A stretch of DNA of 22,276 nucleotides, from contig DJPN01000033.1 in assembly GCA_002438565.1 (NCBI GenBank), positions 1 to 22,276 on the forward strand. The letters are read 5' to 3'. The DNA comes from Alphaproteobacteria bacterium UBA6411 (lineage in GTDB: Bacteria > Pseudomonadota > Alphaproteobacteria > CAAGCB01 > CAG-977). Shown here one piece after another: positions 14,780 through 22,276 of this stretch. How positions within the stretch are numbered: position 1 is the stretch's first letter; the number at the start of each line of letters is the position of its first letter. The notes below the pieces were generated by a model that saw nothing but the letters and a program-made list of their open reading frames with translations, made no database searches and was not told the origin of the DNA. Position numbers and translations under genes: made by a program.

Positions 14780-16650
14780 TCCGCGTCGTCATCGGGATCG
14801 AACGAAATTTCCCGCACGACTTTGCCCCAGATTTCCGCAGGCAGTCCGCCGCCCGTTACTTTGTCCATCGGCTTTTCGTCGTCGTTTCCGACCCAGATTC
14901 CCGCCGCAAAATCGCGGGTGTAGCCGACAAACCACGCGTCGCGGTAATTTTGCGTCGTTCCAGTTTTTCCTTTGGCAAGGATTCCGGGGTTGGCTTTTTT
15001 ACCCGTTCCTTTCAAAATCACGTCGATTAAAACCGTGTCCAAATCGACGATATAGCGCGGATTGACCAAGCGGTTCCGTCCGCCCGAATCGCGCTGATAC
15101 AGAATTTCGCCGTCCGCCCCCAGAATTTCCGATATGCCGTAAGGCGAAACGCCGATGCCGCCGTTTGACAGCGCGGCGTATCCCGCTACTATGTCAATCA
15201 AACGGGTCTGGCAGACTCCCAAAGCAATCGCGGCTTCGGCTTTGCAGTCCGATCCGACCACTCCGAACTTGCGGGCGGTTTTCAGCACGTTGCGCACGCC
15301 CGATTTCAGCGCGGTTGCCACCGCCACCGTATTGACCGAGTGAATCAGCGCGTCGTGCAGGGAAATTTTTCCGTAATACCGTCCCGAAGCGTTTTTGGGA
15401 CTCCACCCGTTCAAATATATCGGCTTGTCGTCGACAATATCGGACGGGCTTGCGCCTTGTTCAAAAGCAGTCAAGTAAACAAACGGTTTGATTGTCGATC
15501 CGATTTGCCGGCGGGCTTCGGCGGCGCGGTTGAACTGGCTTTTTGTGTAGTCTTTGCCGCCGACCAGGGCCAACACCGCCCCGTCGGGGGCCATAATGAC
15601 GCCGGCGGCTTGGGAAACGTGCTTGGCGCGCGCTTCTTCGCCGTTCAAAGCGGCGGTTATTTCGTTTGTTAAAACGGTTTGCATTTCGGGCTGAAGCGTC
15701 GTGCGAATGGCGACGTCCTGCGTAATGCTGCCCAGATACGCATCCGTTTCGTCGGCAATCCAGTCCGTGAAATAAAAGGCGGACTTGTTTTTCCCGTCTC
15801 CTGTTTTTGCGCCCGTTTCCGCGGCGTTCAAGCCCTCTGTCGCGGAAATGTAGCCCGCTTTCGCCATGTTCGCCAGCACGATGCGCGCGCGCTTGTTCGC
15901 CGCTTCGGGGTGCGCCAAAGGATTATAGGCAGTCGGCGCTTTCAAAAGTCCCGCCAGAACGGCGGCTTGGTACAAAGACAGACGGCGGGCTTTGACGCCG
16001 TAATATTTTTGCGCGGCGGCTTCCAGTCCGTACGTTCCCGCGCCGAAATAAACGCGGTTCAGATAAACGGTCAAAATCTGATCTTTGGTCAAATTGTGTT
16101 CCAGCCACAAGGACAGCATGACTTCCTGCACTTTGCGGCGAAATGTTTTTCGCGACGACAAAAACAGGTTTTTGGCGACTTGCTGGGTAATCGTGCTGGC
16201 GCCCTGCGCTTTTCGTCCTTTTATCAAGTTTGTCGCGGCGGCGCGGACGATTGAGCGGACGTCCAGTCCGAAGTGGGAATAAAAACGCACGTCTTCTGTT
16301 GCAACAACGGCTTGCGGCACATAGGACGGCAGTGTCCGCAAGTCCACGGGATTTCCGTATTTCGCCCCGTAGGACGCCAACTCCGACCCGTCTGCGGCAA
16401 GAATGACCAGTTTCGGCGGTCTGGACGCTTTGACGGCTTTGGCAATGTCGGGCAAAGTCGCCCAGCAGTAAATCAAGTACACGGCAACAGCCGCCGCGCC
16501 AATCCAAACGAATCGGGAGGGCTTTTTTAACGCTTGCCCCGCCTTTTTCCAATCGAATCCGATTCGCTTTGCCGTCCGTTTTTTGGGGGCGGACTGTTTT
16601 TTGGCTTTCGACTCGGCGGATTTGGGAGTGTTTGCTTTCTTTTTCGCCAT
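14764..16650 (-). CDS. Class A penicillin-binding protein (bifunctional murein synthase, PBP1A type)
   Basis: The 628-residue enzyme polymerises lipid II and cross-links murein at the outer face of the inner membrane. A Lys-rich cytoplasmic tail (1-45) and one membrane helix (about 47-63) precede the GT51 glycosyltransferase. GT51 motifs are visible: EDVRFYSHFGLD (119-130, catalytic Glu119), GASTITQQVAKN (150-161) and the RKVQE stretch near 172-176. The transpeptidase has STIK (Ser385 nucleophile, Lys388), SVN (438-440) and KTGTT (562-566). It is shorter than E. coli PBP1A and seems to lack an inserted OB-like domain. No good Shine-Dalgarno is seen before the ATG. It is divergent from a small ribbon-helix-helix gene and ends tail-to-tail on the lytic transglycosylase gene. 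It appears to be transcribed alone. Confidence 0.95.
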   Translation of the reverse strand: MAKKKANTPKSAESKAKKQSAPKKRTAKRIGFDWKKAGQALKKPSRFVWIGAAAVAVYLIYCWATLPDIAKAVKASRPPKLVILAADGSELASYGAKYGNPVDLRTLPSYVPQAVVATEDVRFYSHFGLDVRSIVRAAATNLIKGRKAQGASTITQQVAKNLFLSSRKTFRRKVQEVMLSLWLEHNLTKDQILTVYLNRVYFGAGTYGLEAAAQKYYGVKARRLSLYQAAVLAGLLKAPTAYNPLAHPEAANKRARIVLANMAKAGYISATEGLNAAETGAKTGDGKNKSAFYFTDWIADETDAYLGSITQDVAIRTTLQPEMQTVLTNEITAALNGEEARAKHVSQAAGVIMAPDGAVLALVGGKDYTKSQFNRAAEARRQIGSTIKPFVYLTAFEQGASPSDIVDDKPIYLNGWSPKNASGRYYGKISLHDALIHSVNTVAVATALKSGVRNVLKTARKFGVVGSDCKAEAAIALGVCQTRLIDIVAGYAALSNGGIGVSPYGISEILGADGEILYQRDSGGRNRLVNPRYIVDLDTVLIDVILKGTGKKANPGILAKGKTGTTQNYRDAWFVGYTRDFAAGIWVGNDDEKPMDKVTGGGLPAEIWGKVVREISFDPDDDADYSGL

Positions 16651-16705
16651 GGGGACGTAAAAGTTACCTTTTGTTAATAATTCCGTGTTCAGAATCGAAC
16701 TATAG

Positions 16706-16721
16706 CTTTAAGAGCTTAAAG
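16706..16721. promoter_or_regulatory. Palindromic operator candidate
   Basis: CTTTAAG-AG-CTTAAAG is a perfect seven-base inverted repeat with a two-base centre. It lies 20 bases before the start of the ribbon-helix-helix gene and in the gap shared with the divergent PBP gene. A TATAGC that could be a -10 box abuts it (16701-16706). RHH proteins bind such short palindromes and often repress themselves, so this is a good candidate for its own operator. The link is inference. Confidence 0.45.
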
Positions 16722-16740
16722 GCAGGTTAAGGAGGCGGCT

Positions 16741-16956
16741 ATGACCACTGTTGCGGAACATCAAAAGAAAGTTTCCTTGAAAATCGAAACGCCGCTGTAT
16801 TCTTTGCTGGAACGGCAAGCCATGGAAAACGGCGAAGGATTAAACGATTTGATTTGCCGTTTGCTGTCCGAAGCCGTCGACGACTGGCGCGACTATTGCG
16901 CAACCGTGCAAAGGATAGCGTCGGACGACGACCGTCCCATGCACGTTTGGAAATAG
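16741..16956 (+). CDS. Ribbon-helix-helix family small DNA-binding protein
   Basis: The 71-residue product fits the ribbon-helix-helix plan: a short strand KVSLKIET (10-17), a helix PLYSLLERQAMENG (18-31), then a second helix LNDLICRLLSEAVDDW (34-49) and a charged tail. Such proteins form dimers that insert the paired strands into the DNA major groove. The start has TTAAGGAGG five bases before the ATG, one of the best ribosome sites in the window. No toxin gene lies next to it, so an antitoxin role is not supported. The perfect palindrome at 16706-16721 may be its binding site. It ends six bases from the converging lipoprotein gene, with no terminator seen. Confidence 0.7.
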   Translation: MTTVAEHQKKVSLKIETPLYSLLERQAMENGEGLNDLICRLLSEAVDDWRDYCATVQRIASDDDRPMHVWK

Positions 16957-16962
16957 GCTTCT

Positions 16963-17547
16963 TTATTTCAGATTCTTTTTGGCGTAGGCGCCGATAGCTG
17001 CGCCGAAGCGGGCTATCAGCTTTTGTTCGGACGCGACAACGGCGGCGTAAGTGTCGCCCGCAGGTTCCGTCAATGTCACGCGCTCCCGCCGGATTGTTTT
17101 GCCGTCGCGGGTCATAATCGTCCACCATGCGTCCAGAACGGCTTCCTTGCCAAAGACGGCGTCAAAACGCAAAACTTCCACAAACAGACGGTAAGGGAAT
17201 AAATCGCGATTCAAATTGATTTGTTTCGCCGCGGGATATTTTGCCGTTTCGGAAATCGCGGCGGCCAGAACGCGCGGAAACACGTCGCCGATTTGTTCTG
17301 CCCAGCGGTTGAATTCGGATATTTTCAGCGTTACGCCGTCATCGTCGCGGATAACGATTTGCGGGCGGTTCAAATAATTCGGAACGAATACGGGTTCAAT
17401 GCCGATTTTGATGTTGTCCGCGTTTTCCGATGTTTTGCTTTCGGCGTGAAAAGCATTGGAATCCAGAACATAAAAAGTGGACGGCTTTGTTGTGCCGCAA
17501 GCGGCCAGCAGCAAAACGGCAAAACAGGCGAACGGGATTTTTTTCAT
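16963..17547 (-). CDS. PqiC/LetC-like lipoprotein of an MCE transport system
   Basis: The 194-residue protein has a lipoprotein signal with lipobox LAAC and acylated Cys17, followed by GTTKPSTFYVLD, the typical opening of the PqiC/DUF330 family (ABC-type transport auxiliary lipoprotein). Further matches are IEPVFVPNYLNRPQIVIR and EFNRWAEQIGD, both characteristic of that family. Such lipoproteins sit at the outer membrane and work with MCE-domain proteins in lipid traffic across the periplasm. It is the last gene of the Mla-like operon and starts within the stop of the MCE gene (TGATG), with GGAGGA in front. In this operon it probably stands where other systems use MlaA or MlaC. Confidence 0.88.
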   Translation of the reverse strand: MKKIPFACFAVLLLAACGTTKPSTFYVLDSNAFHAESKTSENADNIKIGIEPVFVPNYLNRPQIVIRDDDGVTLKISEFNRWAEQIGDVFPRVLAAAISETAKYPAAKQINLNRDLFPYRLFVEVLRFDAVFGKEAVLDAWWTIMTRDGKTIRRERVTLTEPAGDTYAAVVASEQKLIARFGAAIGAYAKKNLK

Positions 17548-18386
17548 CAGTATCCTCCTTTTCCTTTCAGCAAAGCTTCGGGGTGGCGTTCCAGATAATC
17601 CGCCCAGTTGCGCAAAGATTCGGCCGCCGCGCTGAAATCGCGCAGCATTTTGTTCAAATCCAGCATGGTGCGGGAATCTTCGTTGAACGAATCAAGGGCT
17701 TTGTCGGCTTTTTTCGTCATATTTTCGACGGAATGGGTGATTTTGCGCATTTCTTTGACGATTTCGGGCGCATCGCCGTTTAATGTGGCGACAAAGACGC
17801 TGGTTTCTTCCAGCAGTTTGTTCAACCGTTTGAAAGTTTCGTCCAACGGCATCCGCTGCAGCGTTTTGGCCAGTTCGTCCGATATTGACGGCAGTGTCGG
17901 GATTTGAATCATTTTCAAAGTTGTTGACGTCATGATGACGGGCGTTTCGGGCAAATAGCTCAAATCAATCATCATTTGACCGGTCAGCAAACTTTGCGGA
18001 ATCAAACGCGCGCGCAGTCCTTTTTCAATCATTTCATCGGTGAAACGGCGGACTTCTTCATTGCCGGCGCGCGGATTGATGCGTTTCTTTTTGCTTAAAA
18101 TAATAAAGCTGTTGGCATTTGTTTCGATGATGACGGGAATTTTGATTTCCAGCGTCTGCATGTCTGTTACCAGCGAAATATTGATGACGCGTCCGATGGG
18201 AACGCCGTTGAACACGACGGGCGAACCGACGTTCAATCCTTTGACGGATCCTTGGAAATACAAAACGTATTTGATTGTGTGCGAAAAAAATCTGTCGCGG
18301 TTCATCAAAAAGAATGTGCCGATTGAAACAAACAGCGCAATCAGAATGAATGCGCCGATAAGGCGCGGGTTGGCTTTTTGCGACAT
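17547..18386 (-). CDS. mlaD: MCE-domain protein, MlaD family
   Basis: The 279-residue protein has one N-terminal membrane helix (about 9-28) and a periplasmic MCE domain (about 38-150). The conserved stretch is FQGSVKGLNVGSPVVFNGV (44-62), followed by IGRV. MCE proteins form hexameric rings with a central channel for phospholipids, attached to the MlaE-MlaF complex in the inner membrane. After the MCE domain a helical tail of about 100 residues continues to NWADYLERHPEALLKGKGGY, which may extend the channel or contact the lipoprotein. E. coli MlaD is shorter (about 180), so this is the longer type common with STAS-MlaE permeases. It begins one base after the ATPase stop, with GAGGAGA inside the ATPase gene. 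Confidence 0.92.
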   Translation of the reverse strand: MSQKANPRLIGAFILIALFVSIGTFFLMNRDRFFSHTIKYVLYFQGSVKGLNVGSPVVFNGVPIGRVINISLVTDMQTLEIKIPVIIETNANSFIILSKKKRINPRAGNEEVRRFTDEMIEKGLRARLIPQSLLTGQMMIDLSYLPETPVIMTSTTLKMIQIPTLPSISDELAKTLQRMPLDETFKRLNKLLEETSVFVATLNGDAPEIVKEMRKITHSVENMTKKADKALDSFNEDSRTMLDLNKMLRDFSAAAESLRNWADYLERHPEALLKGKGGY

Positions 18387-18387
18387 G

Positions 18388-19143
18388 TTATTTTTCTCCT
18401 CGGGTCAGGAAGTGTTGAACTTTCGGATTGGGCGGGTTTTTCAGCAAATCGGCGGGTTTTCCTTGCGCGATAAGAGTTTTTGTGTCCACGTCCAAATAAA
18501 TCGAATTCGTGCCGACGGCCAGCAGGGACGGCAGTTCGTGTGTAACCATGACAATCGTCGTGTTCAGATTTTCTTTGATTTGCAAAATCAAATCGTCCAG
18601 ATTTTTTGAACTTATCGGGTCAAGGCCGGCGCTGGGTTCGTCAAAAAACACGATTTGCGGATCAAGAGCCAGCGCGCGCGCCAGCCCCGCGCGTTTTTTC
18701 ATGCCGCCGCTGATTTCGGACGGATAAAAGTCTTGAAAGCCCGCCAGCCCGACCAAATCCAGCTTCAGCGCGACAAGGTCTTTGATTTCGGCGGGGGTTA
18801 AAGACGTGTACTGCGTCAAGGGCAGCGCGACGTTTTCCGCCAGAGTCATGGATGTCCACAGTGCGCCGCTTTGGTACAGGATTCCCGCTTTGCGCATGGA
18901 GGTTCTGCGGTTTGCGGCGGATGCCCTTTCACCCCAAAACGGCAGACCGTCAAACAGGACGTCGCCTTTGAAAGGTTCCTTCAGCCCCGTCAGAACGGAC
19001 AAAAGCGTGCTTTTTCCGCAGCCGCTGGCGCCCATGATAATGAACACGTCGCCGCGGTTGACGGCAAAGGAAACGTCTTTCATAATCACATTGTCGCCGT
19101 ATGCGACGGTCAGTCCGGAAACAGTCAAAAACGGAGCGGCCAT
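18388..19143 (-). CDS. mlaF: ABC ATPase of phospholipid transport, MlaF family
   Basis: This 251-residue ATPase drives the MlaE-type permease from the cytoplasm. Motifs are Walker A GASGCGKST (38-46), Q-loop Q91 in ILYQSGAL, signature ISGGM (144-148, the Met being typical of MlaF instead of Q), Walker B IVFFDE (164-169) and H202. The FDEPSAGLDPISS stretch is also characteristic. It starts four bases after the permease stop, with GGAGTG as ribosome site, and ends one base before the MlaD start. The direction of lipid movement cannot be read from sequence. Confidence 0.93.
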   Translation of the reverse strand: MAAPFLTVSGLTVAYGDNVIMKDVSFAVNRGDVFIIMGASGCGKSTLLSVLTGLKEPFKGDVLFDGLPFWGERASAANRRTSMRKAGILYQSGALWTSMTLAENVALPLTQYTSLTPAEIKDLVALKLDLVGLAGFQDFYPSEISGGMKKRAGLARALALDPQIVFFDEPSAGLDPISSKNLDDLILQIKENLNTTIVMVTHELPSLLAVGTNSIYLDVDTKTLIAQGKPADLLKNPPNPKVQHFLTRGEK

Positions 19144-19147
19144 AACT

Positions 19148-20269
19148 TTACACTCCGATTAAATTAAAGAAAAAGGTCAGCAGAGCGGTGGCGACGGTCA
19201 TCCAGACAATCGAATACACGACCGCGGAAGTCGTCGCCCGTCCGACGGCAGAGGCGTTTCTGCCGCAAACCAGTCCTTGATAACAGCCGCACAGCGCAAT
19301 AATCATACCGAACACCGTTCCGTGAATGATGCCGACGATGATGTTTTTTGAAATCAAAGCGCTCAGCGTCATGCGGGCGTATTCTTCGGGCGACAGCCCC
19401 AGCATCACAATGCCGACGAACGCTCCGCCCAAAATCCCCATCAAATCCGCATAAACCGTCAAAAGCGGCATCATCAGCGACAACGCCAGCAATCGGGGGG
19501 TAATCAAAAAATCAAACGGCGAAATTCCCATGGTTTCCAAAGCGTCGACTTCTTCGTTTACCTGCATGGAGCCGATGGTTGCGGCGTAGGACGCGCCCGT
19601 CCTGCCCGCCATGATGACGCCGGCCATAATCGCGCCCATGACGCGGGTGACCGCAATGGCGACCAAACTGGCGACATAAATTTGCGCACCGAACATTTTG
19701 AGCTGAATTGAGCCGACAAAAGCGACAATCAATCCGACCATAAAGCAAATCAAGGATACAATCGGCAAAGCATTGACGCCCGCTTCTTGAATTTCCCAAA
19801 GCACGTCGCTTTTGCGCAAAACGGCTTTGCCTCGGATGAATCGAACAAAAGAACGGTACGCTTTTTTCATGAAATCAAACGCGGATGCGGAAGCTTTCCA
19901 CGCGCGGATGCCCGCTTCGCCCAGCAAATCAAGGAAGGGTTCCGATTTTTTTTCTTCCTTGCGTGTAACGCGCGGCGGAACGGCCAAAGCCAGCTTTATC
20001 AGCGGTTCTACACCGTCGGGCATGTCGGTCAAAGTGCAGTCAATGCCGTGTTTGGAACATTCGTTCATCAGCCGTACAAGCAGGGCAACCAATGCGCTGT
20101 CCCAGCTTTCGATTTTTTTACCCGAAAACACGACGGATGTAAACGAAGCGTTTTCAAACGTCGCGACAATGCCGTCACGGTCGGCTACGGGACAATCGAC
20201 CGACCAATCCCCGCCGAAAGCGACGAAAGCCGTTGATTCGTTTTGCGAAATAAAAGCGGTTGCGTGCAT
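19148..20269 (-). CDS. mlaE: STAS-MlaE fusion permease of phospholipid transport
   Basis: The 373-residue protein joins an N-terminal STAS domain (about 1-100, with WDSALVALLVRL near 56-67) to an MlaE permease (about 115-373). In E. coli the STAS part is a separate protein, MlaB, which regulates the ATPase; here it is fused, as in many alphaproteobacterial and plant TGD1-related systems. The MlaE signature MAGRTGASYAATIGSMQVNE (220-239) and EVDALETMGI (240-249) are clear, and five or so membrane helices follow from about 168. It is the first gene of the operon. GGAGAG precedes the start by eight bases, and a possible -10 box TATCAT (20294-20289) has no good -35 partner. Confidence 0.93.
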   Translation of the reverse strand: MHATAFISQNESTAFVAFGGDWSVDCPVADRDGIVATFENASFTSVVFSGKKIESWDSALVALLVRLMNECSKHGIDCTLTDMPDGVEPLIKLALAVPPRVTRKEEKKSEPFLDLLGEAGIRAWKASASAFDFMKKAYRSFVRFIRGKAVLRKSDVLWEIQEAGVNALPIVSLICFMVGLIVAFVGSIQLKMFGAQIYVASLVAIAVTRVMGAIMAGVIMAGRTGASYAATIGSMQVNEEVDALETMGISPFDFLITPRLLALSLMMPLLTVYADLMGILGGAFVGIVMLGLSPEEYARMTLSALISKNIIVGIIHGTVFGMIIALCGCYQGLVCGRNASAVGRATTSAVVYSIVWMTVATALLTFFFNLIGV

Positions 20270-20325
20270 GAATATCTCTCCGCCGCCAATGATAGTCGAA
20301 TTCAGACGGCTTTAACAGCTCTTTT

Positions 20326-21222
20326 TTAGTTTGATAAAGCCGCTGAATCCAAAGCCGTCCATCCGTACTGTTTGATGAGGTGTTTCAACACGTCGGGGTA
20401 TTTGAAATCACGGTACGGAAACAGTCTGAAAAACTTCGTCAAATCCGCGCCGTACAAATCATTTCCCGAAAAACGGAAAGACGCGCGGGCGGCGTGAAAA
20501 TTCATAAAGCGTTTCAAGCTGTTCAGCCACAAAATCTGATCGTAAACGGCATCGTACAAAGTCGCGTAAGTGCGAATACGGTAAGTGTCGCCTTCAAGCA
20601 GGGCGGCGTCGGGAACGACACCGTTGCCGTTCCAGTCGCGGCGCAGGAAAATCGAATTGTATTCGCGGGCGTAGCGGTCGGTTGCGAAACCGGAATCCTC
20701 GGCCGCCATCGCCAACAGCAAAGACGGCGGGACGGCATCGATTTTAGCCAGCAGGGCGGCGAAAAAAGTGCTGAAATCTTCGGTGTCGAAATCGACATCG
20801 TATTTTTCGGCCGTTTTTTCCAGCAAAGCCAAATCTTCAACGGAAAACGGCTGTTTGCCGTCGAATTTCTTTTTCAATTCTTCGATTGCCGCCCGTTCGC
20901 GCAGCACGGCTTCGTTGGCTTTGAAAATGACGGGCGTCAGCATTTCCGTAAACAGGGCGGGGCGTTCCTCGTCGTATTTCGAGCGGTTGAAATCATCAGG
21001 AACGGCGGCGACGAAAATCCGCGGCACGGGCTTGTTGTTTTCCAGCGTGTCAACCATGGCATAGTTTTGCGCTTTGAACGCCAACCGCATTTTTTCCGTA
21101 CTCATTTTGCCGAAATAGAGTCCGTCGGAACGCCGTTCGCCCGTCGGCACGGTTTCCGGCATAAAAAGCCAAACCGAAACACCCGCAATCAGAACGGCAA
21201 AGATAAAACCGATTTTTTTCAT
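20326..21222 (-). CDS. Bax-family glucosaminidase-like protein
   Basis: The 298-residue product has one N-terminal membrane or signal-anchor segment (about 4-20) and an extracytoplasmic domain like E. coli Bax and GH73-related glucosaminidases, which cut murein glycans. Landmarks are FTEMLTPVIFKANEAVLRER (91-110), LLAKIDAVPPSLLLAMAAED (157-176), SGFATDRYAREYNSIF (177-192) and the Tyr-rich TYATLYDAVYDQILWLN (218-234). Family members usually read A-A-x-E-S-G-W-G at the active site; here it is A-A-E175-D176-S-G-F-A, so the expected catalytic Glu appears to be Asp with Glu just before it. It may be slow, altered or non-catalytic. The start overlaps the DUF2333 stop (ATGA) with a weak ribosome site, implying coupling. 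Confidence 0.75.
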   Translation of the reverse strand: MKKIGFIFAVLIAGVSVWLFMPETVPTGERRSDGLYFGKMSTEKMRLAFKAQNYAMVDTLENNKPVPRIFVAAVPDDFNRSKYDEERPALFTEMLTPVIFKANEAVLRERAAIEELKKKFDGKQPFSVEDLALLEKTAEKYDVDFDTEDFSTFFAALLAKIDAVPPSLLLAMAAEDSGFATDRYAREYNSIFLRRDWNGNGVVPDAALLEGDTYRIRTYATLYDAVYDQILWLNSLKRFMNFHAARASFRFSGNDLYGADLTKFFRLFPYRDFKYPDVLKHLIKQYGWTALDSAALSN

Positions 21223-22193
21223 CGCAGGTATGCTTCCGTTTCCGTCAAAACGCTTTGCGCGCGGGACAGGTAAAAGCCCAGTCCCAGCAGGTGATTCGGC
21301 GCAAACTGTGTCTGCGGGCTGGCGTTTGCGACAATCAACGGCTGGATATCCAGTGCTTTTTGTAATGAAATCCGCGCGTCGTTCACCAGTGTTTTAAACG
21401 TTTCATCCTCAAACGCGTCGGGGAAATCCGTTTCCATATCGCGCAGCAGCAAAGCGATGACGTATGCCCGCCCTTTGACAAAGTAAAACAAATCGTCCGC
21501 CTGCCAGTCGAAAAACTTTTTTTCGTTTTTAACGATATGGTTTTCAATGCGTTCGCCTTCGCGTTTCAAAGAATCACGCAAAGAACGAATGACTGCGGGC
21601 AATTCGCCGGCGGACAGTTCTGACGAACGGCCGCTTTTTTCATACGCGTTTAAGGCCGCAATCGCCTCTTTGTACTGGGAAGCGGACGATTTGGCGGGTT
21701 TGCCGTCCTTGAAGTACCAAACGTCGGGCGGATAGGACAGCAGTTCGGCCGCGCGGGACAATTCCGCACTGTCGGGCTTCAAAGCGGACAGCGTTTTTGT
21801 AAAATCCTTGATTTCACTGAAAATCCCCGTTTGAAACGCGGGCATGTTGTCCAAAACCGCCGCGGGATAAAAAAACGGCAGGCCGGGGGTGTAGACATTG
21901 CGGATCAATTCGCGTTTGCCCAAAGCCTGCAATGTGGAAACGGCTTTCGGCACGCCGGCGGAGTTGTTCAACTCCATCGACATGTCGACGCGGTGGGTAA
22001 CCAGCGCGCCGGCGGGGTAATAGAACAAAACGAACAAAACCGCTCCGCCCAAAAGCCAGCCCCACCATTTGACGGCAAAATCCAGCAACTGCTGTTTCGC
22101 ATGCGGCGTAAAGCCGGGCGAGCTTTTTAAAAACAATTTGATTTTTCCCAAAAAAAGCCCGACGGCTTTGCGTGTTTTCTGTAAAAAAGGCAT
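21219..22193 (-). CDS. DUF2333 family membrane protein
   Basis: The 324-residue protein has a positively charged N-terminal tail, one membrane helix (about 44-58) and a large, mostly helical periplasmic part. FYYPAGALVTHRVD right after the helix and the later SQYKEAIAALNAYEK and DDLFYFVKGRAYVIALLLRD stretches match the pattern of DUF2333, a family of Gram-negative envelope proteins with no established function. I chose the ATG that lies six bases after AAGGGGA; a TTG one codon earlier is also in frame. A TATGAT (22229-22224, minus) may be its -10 box, but the -35 region is only a run of T. It is co-transcribed with the Bax-like gene through a start/stop overlap, which suggests they work on the same envelope process. 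Confidence 0.75.
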   Translation of the reverse strand: MPFLQKTRKAVGLFLGKIKLFLKSSPGFTPHAKQQLLDFAVKWWGWLLGGAVLFVLFYYPAGALVTHRVDMSMELNNSAGVPKAVSTLQALGKRELIRNVYTPGLPFFYPAAVLDNMPAFQTGIFSEIKDFTKTLSALKPDSAELSRAAELLSYPPDVWYFKDGKPAKSSASQYKEAIAALNAYEKSGRSSELSAGELPAVIRSLRDSLKREGERIENHIVKNEKKFFDWQADDLFYFVKGRAYVIALLLRDMETDFPDAFEDETFKTLVNDARISLQKALDIQPLIVANASPQTQFAPNHLLGLGFYLSRAQSVLTETEAYLR

Positions 22194-22244
22194 CAAAATC
22201 CCCTTGATTGATTGATTAAAGGCATCATACCGTGTTTGGACAAG

Positions 22245-22276
22245 AAAAAAAATCGAAAAAAATCGCTTGCGGCGGT
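22245..22276 (-). terminator. Possible terminator cut by the window edge
   Basis: On the minus strand GCAAGCGA is followed by two T-rich runs (seven and eight T, broken by CGA). This looks like the right arm and U-tract of an intrinsic terminator for a gene outside the window. The left arm, if present, lies beyond 22276, so the call cannot be completed here. Confidence 0.3.

Noticed and set aside
16741..16956. Toxin-antitoxin pair at the ribbon-helix-helix gene
   Set aside because: The flanking genes are a PBP and an MCE-system lipoprotein; no small toxin-like frame lies beside it.

Overview
The window reads as a stretch of chromosome from a Gram-negative bacterium, most likely an alphaproteobacterium. 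The basis is the gene content: an MCE/Mla-type lipid transport operon with a STAS-MlaE fusion and a PqiC-like lipoprotein, a DUF2333 protein, an outer-membrane beta-barrel, and lipoprotein and Sec signal peptides. The codon use (moderate GC) and the mixture of families would fit an uncultured, host-associated alphaproteobacterium, but that lineage is inference only. I see no plasmid, phage or insertion-sequence genes and no CRISPR array. Twenty-one protein genes and one tRNA are supported, and nearly all of the proteins concern the cell envelope.

Left end (1-2311): a gene-free 0.8 kb stretch holds two diverged copies of a repeat with a 129-base period, a REP-like palindrome, an intrinsic terminator and then a strongly folded leader. 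The leader runs directly into the start codon of an A+T-rich gene for a membrane acyltransferase (acyltransferase-3 family) with an extra extracytoplasmic N-terminal domain.

Region 2352-6180 (minus strand): a tightly packed five-gene operon. In transcription order it encodes a small secreted YtkA/FixH-like protein, an outer-membrane beta-barrel, a secreted FMN_bind-like protein, a MacB/FtsX-type permease and a LolD/MacB-type ATPase. Three of the four junctions are start/stop overlaps. This combination spans outer membrane, periplasm and inner membrane, and it is the best candidate here for an undescribed system.

Region 6265-7335: a tRNA-Glu(CUC) on the minus strand with its own promoter and terminator, divergent from a DUF1189-like membrane protein gene that ends in a strong bidirectional terminator.

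Region 7335-12143 (minus strand): an unusual Mur ligase, an LD-carboxypeptidase (S66), a long U32-family protein with two cysteine clusters, and a 75-residue protein. The first two suggest murein recycling. Divergent from them (12252-14779, plus strand) lie a secreted Gln/Ala/Pro-rich protein with a cysteine-containing C-terminal domain and a soluble lytic transglycosylase. The transglycosylase overlaps tail-to-tail with a class A penicillin-binding protein (14764-16650, minus strand), so a murein-cutting and a murein-making enzyme sit end to end.

Region 16706-20269: a small ribbon-helix-helix protein with a perfect palindrome upstream, then a four-gene minus-strand operon for phospholipid transport between the membranes: STAS-MlaE permease, MlaF ATPase, MlaD/MCE protein and PqiC-like lipoprotein.

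Right end (20326-22193, minus strand): a DUF2333 membrane protein overlapping a Bax/glucosaminidase-family protein whose expected catalytic Glu position appears to be Asp.
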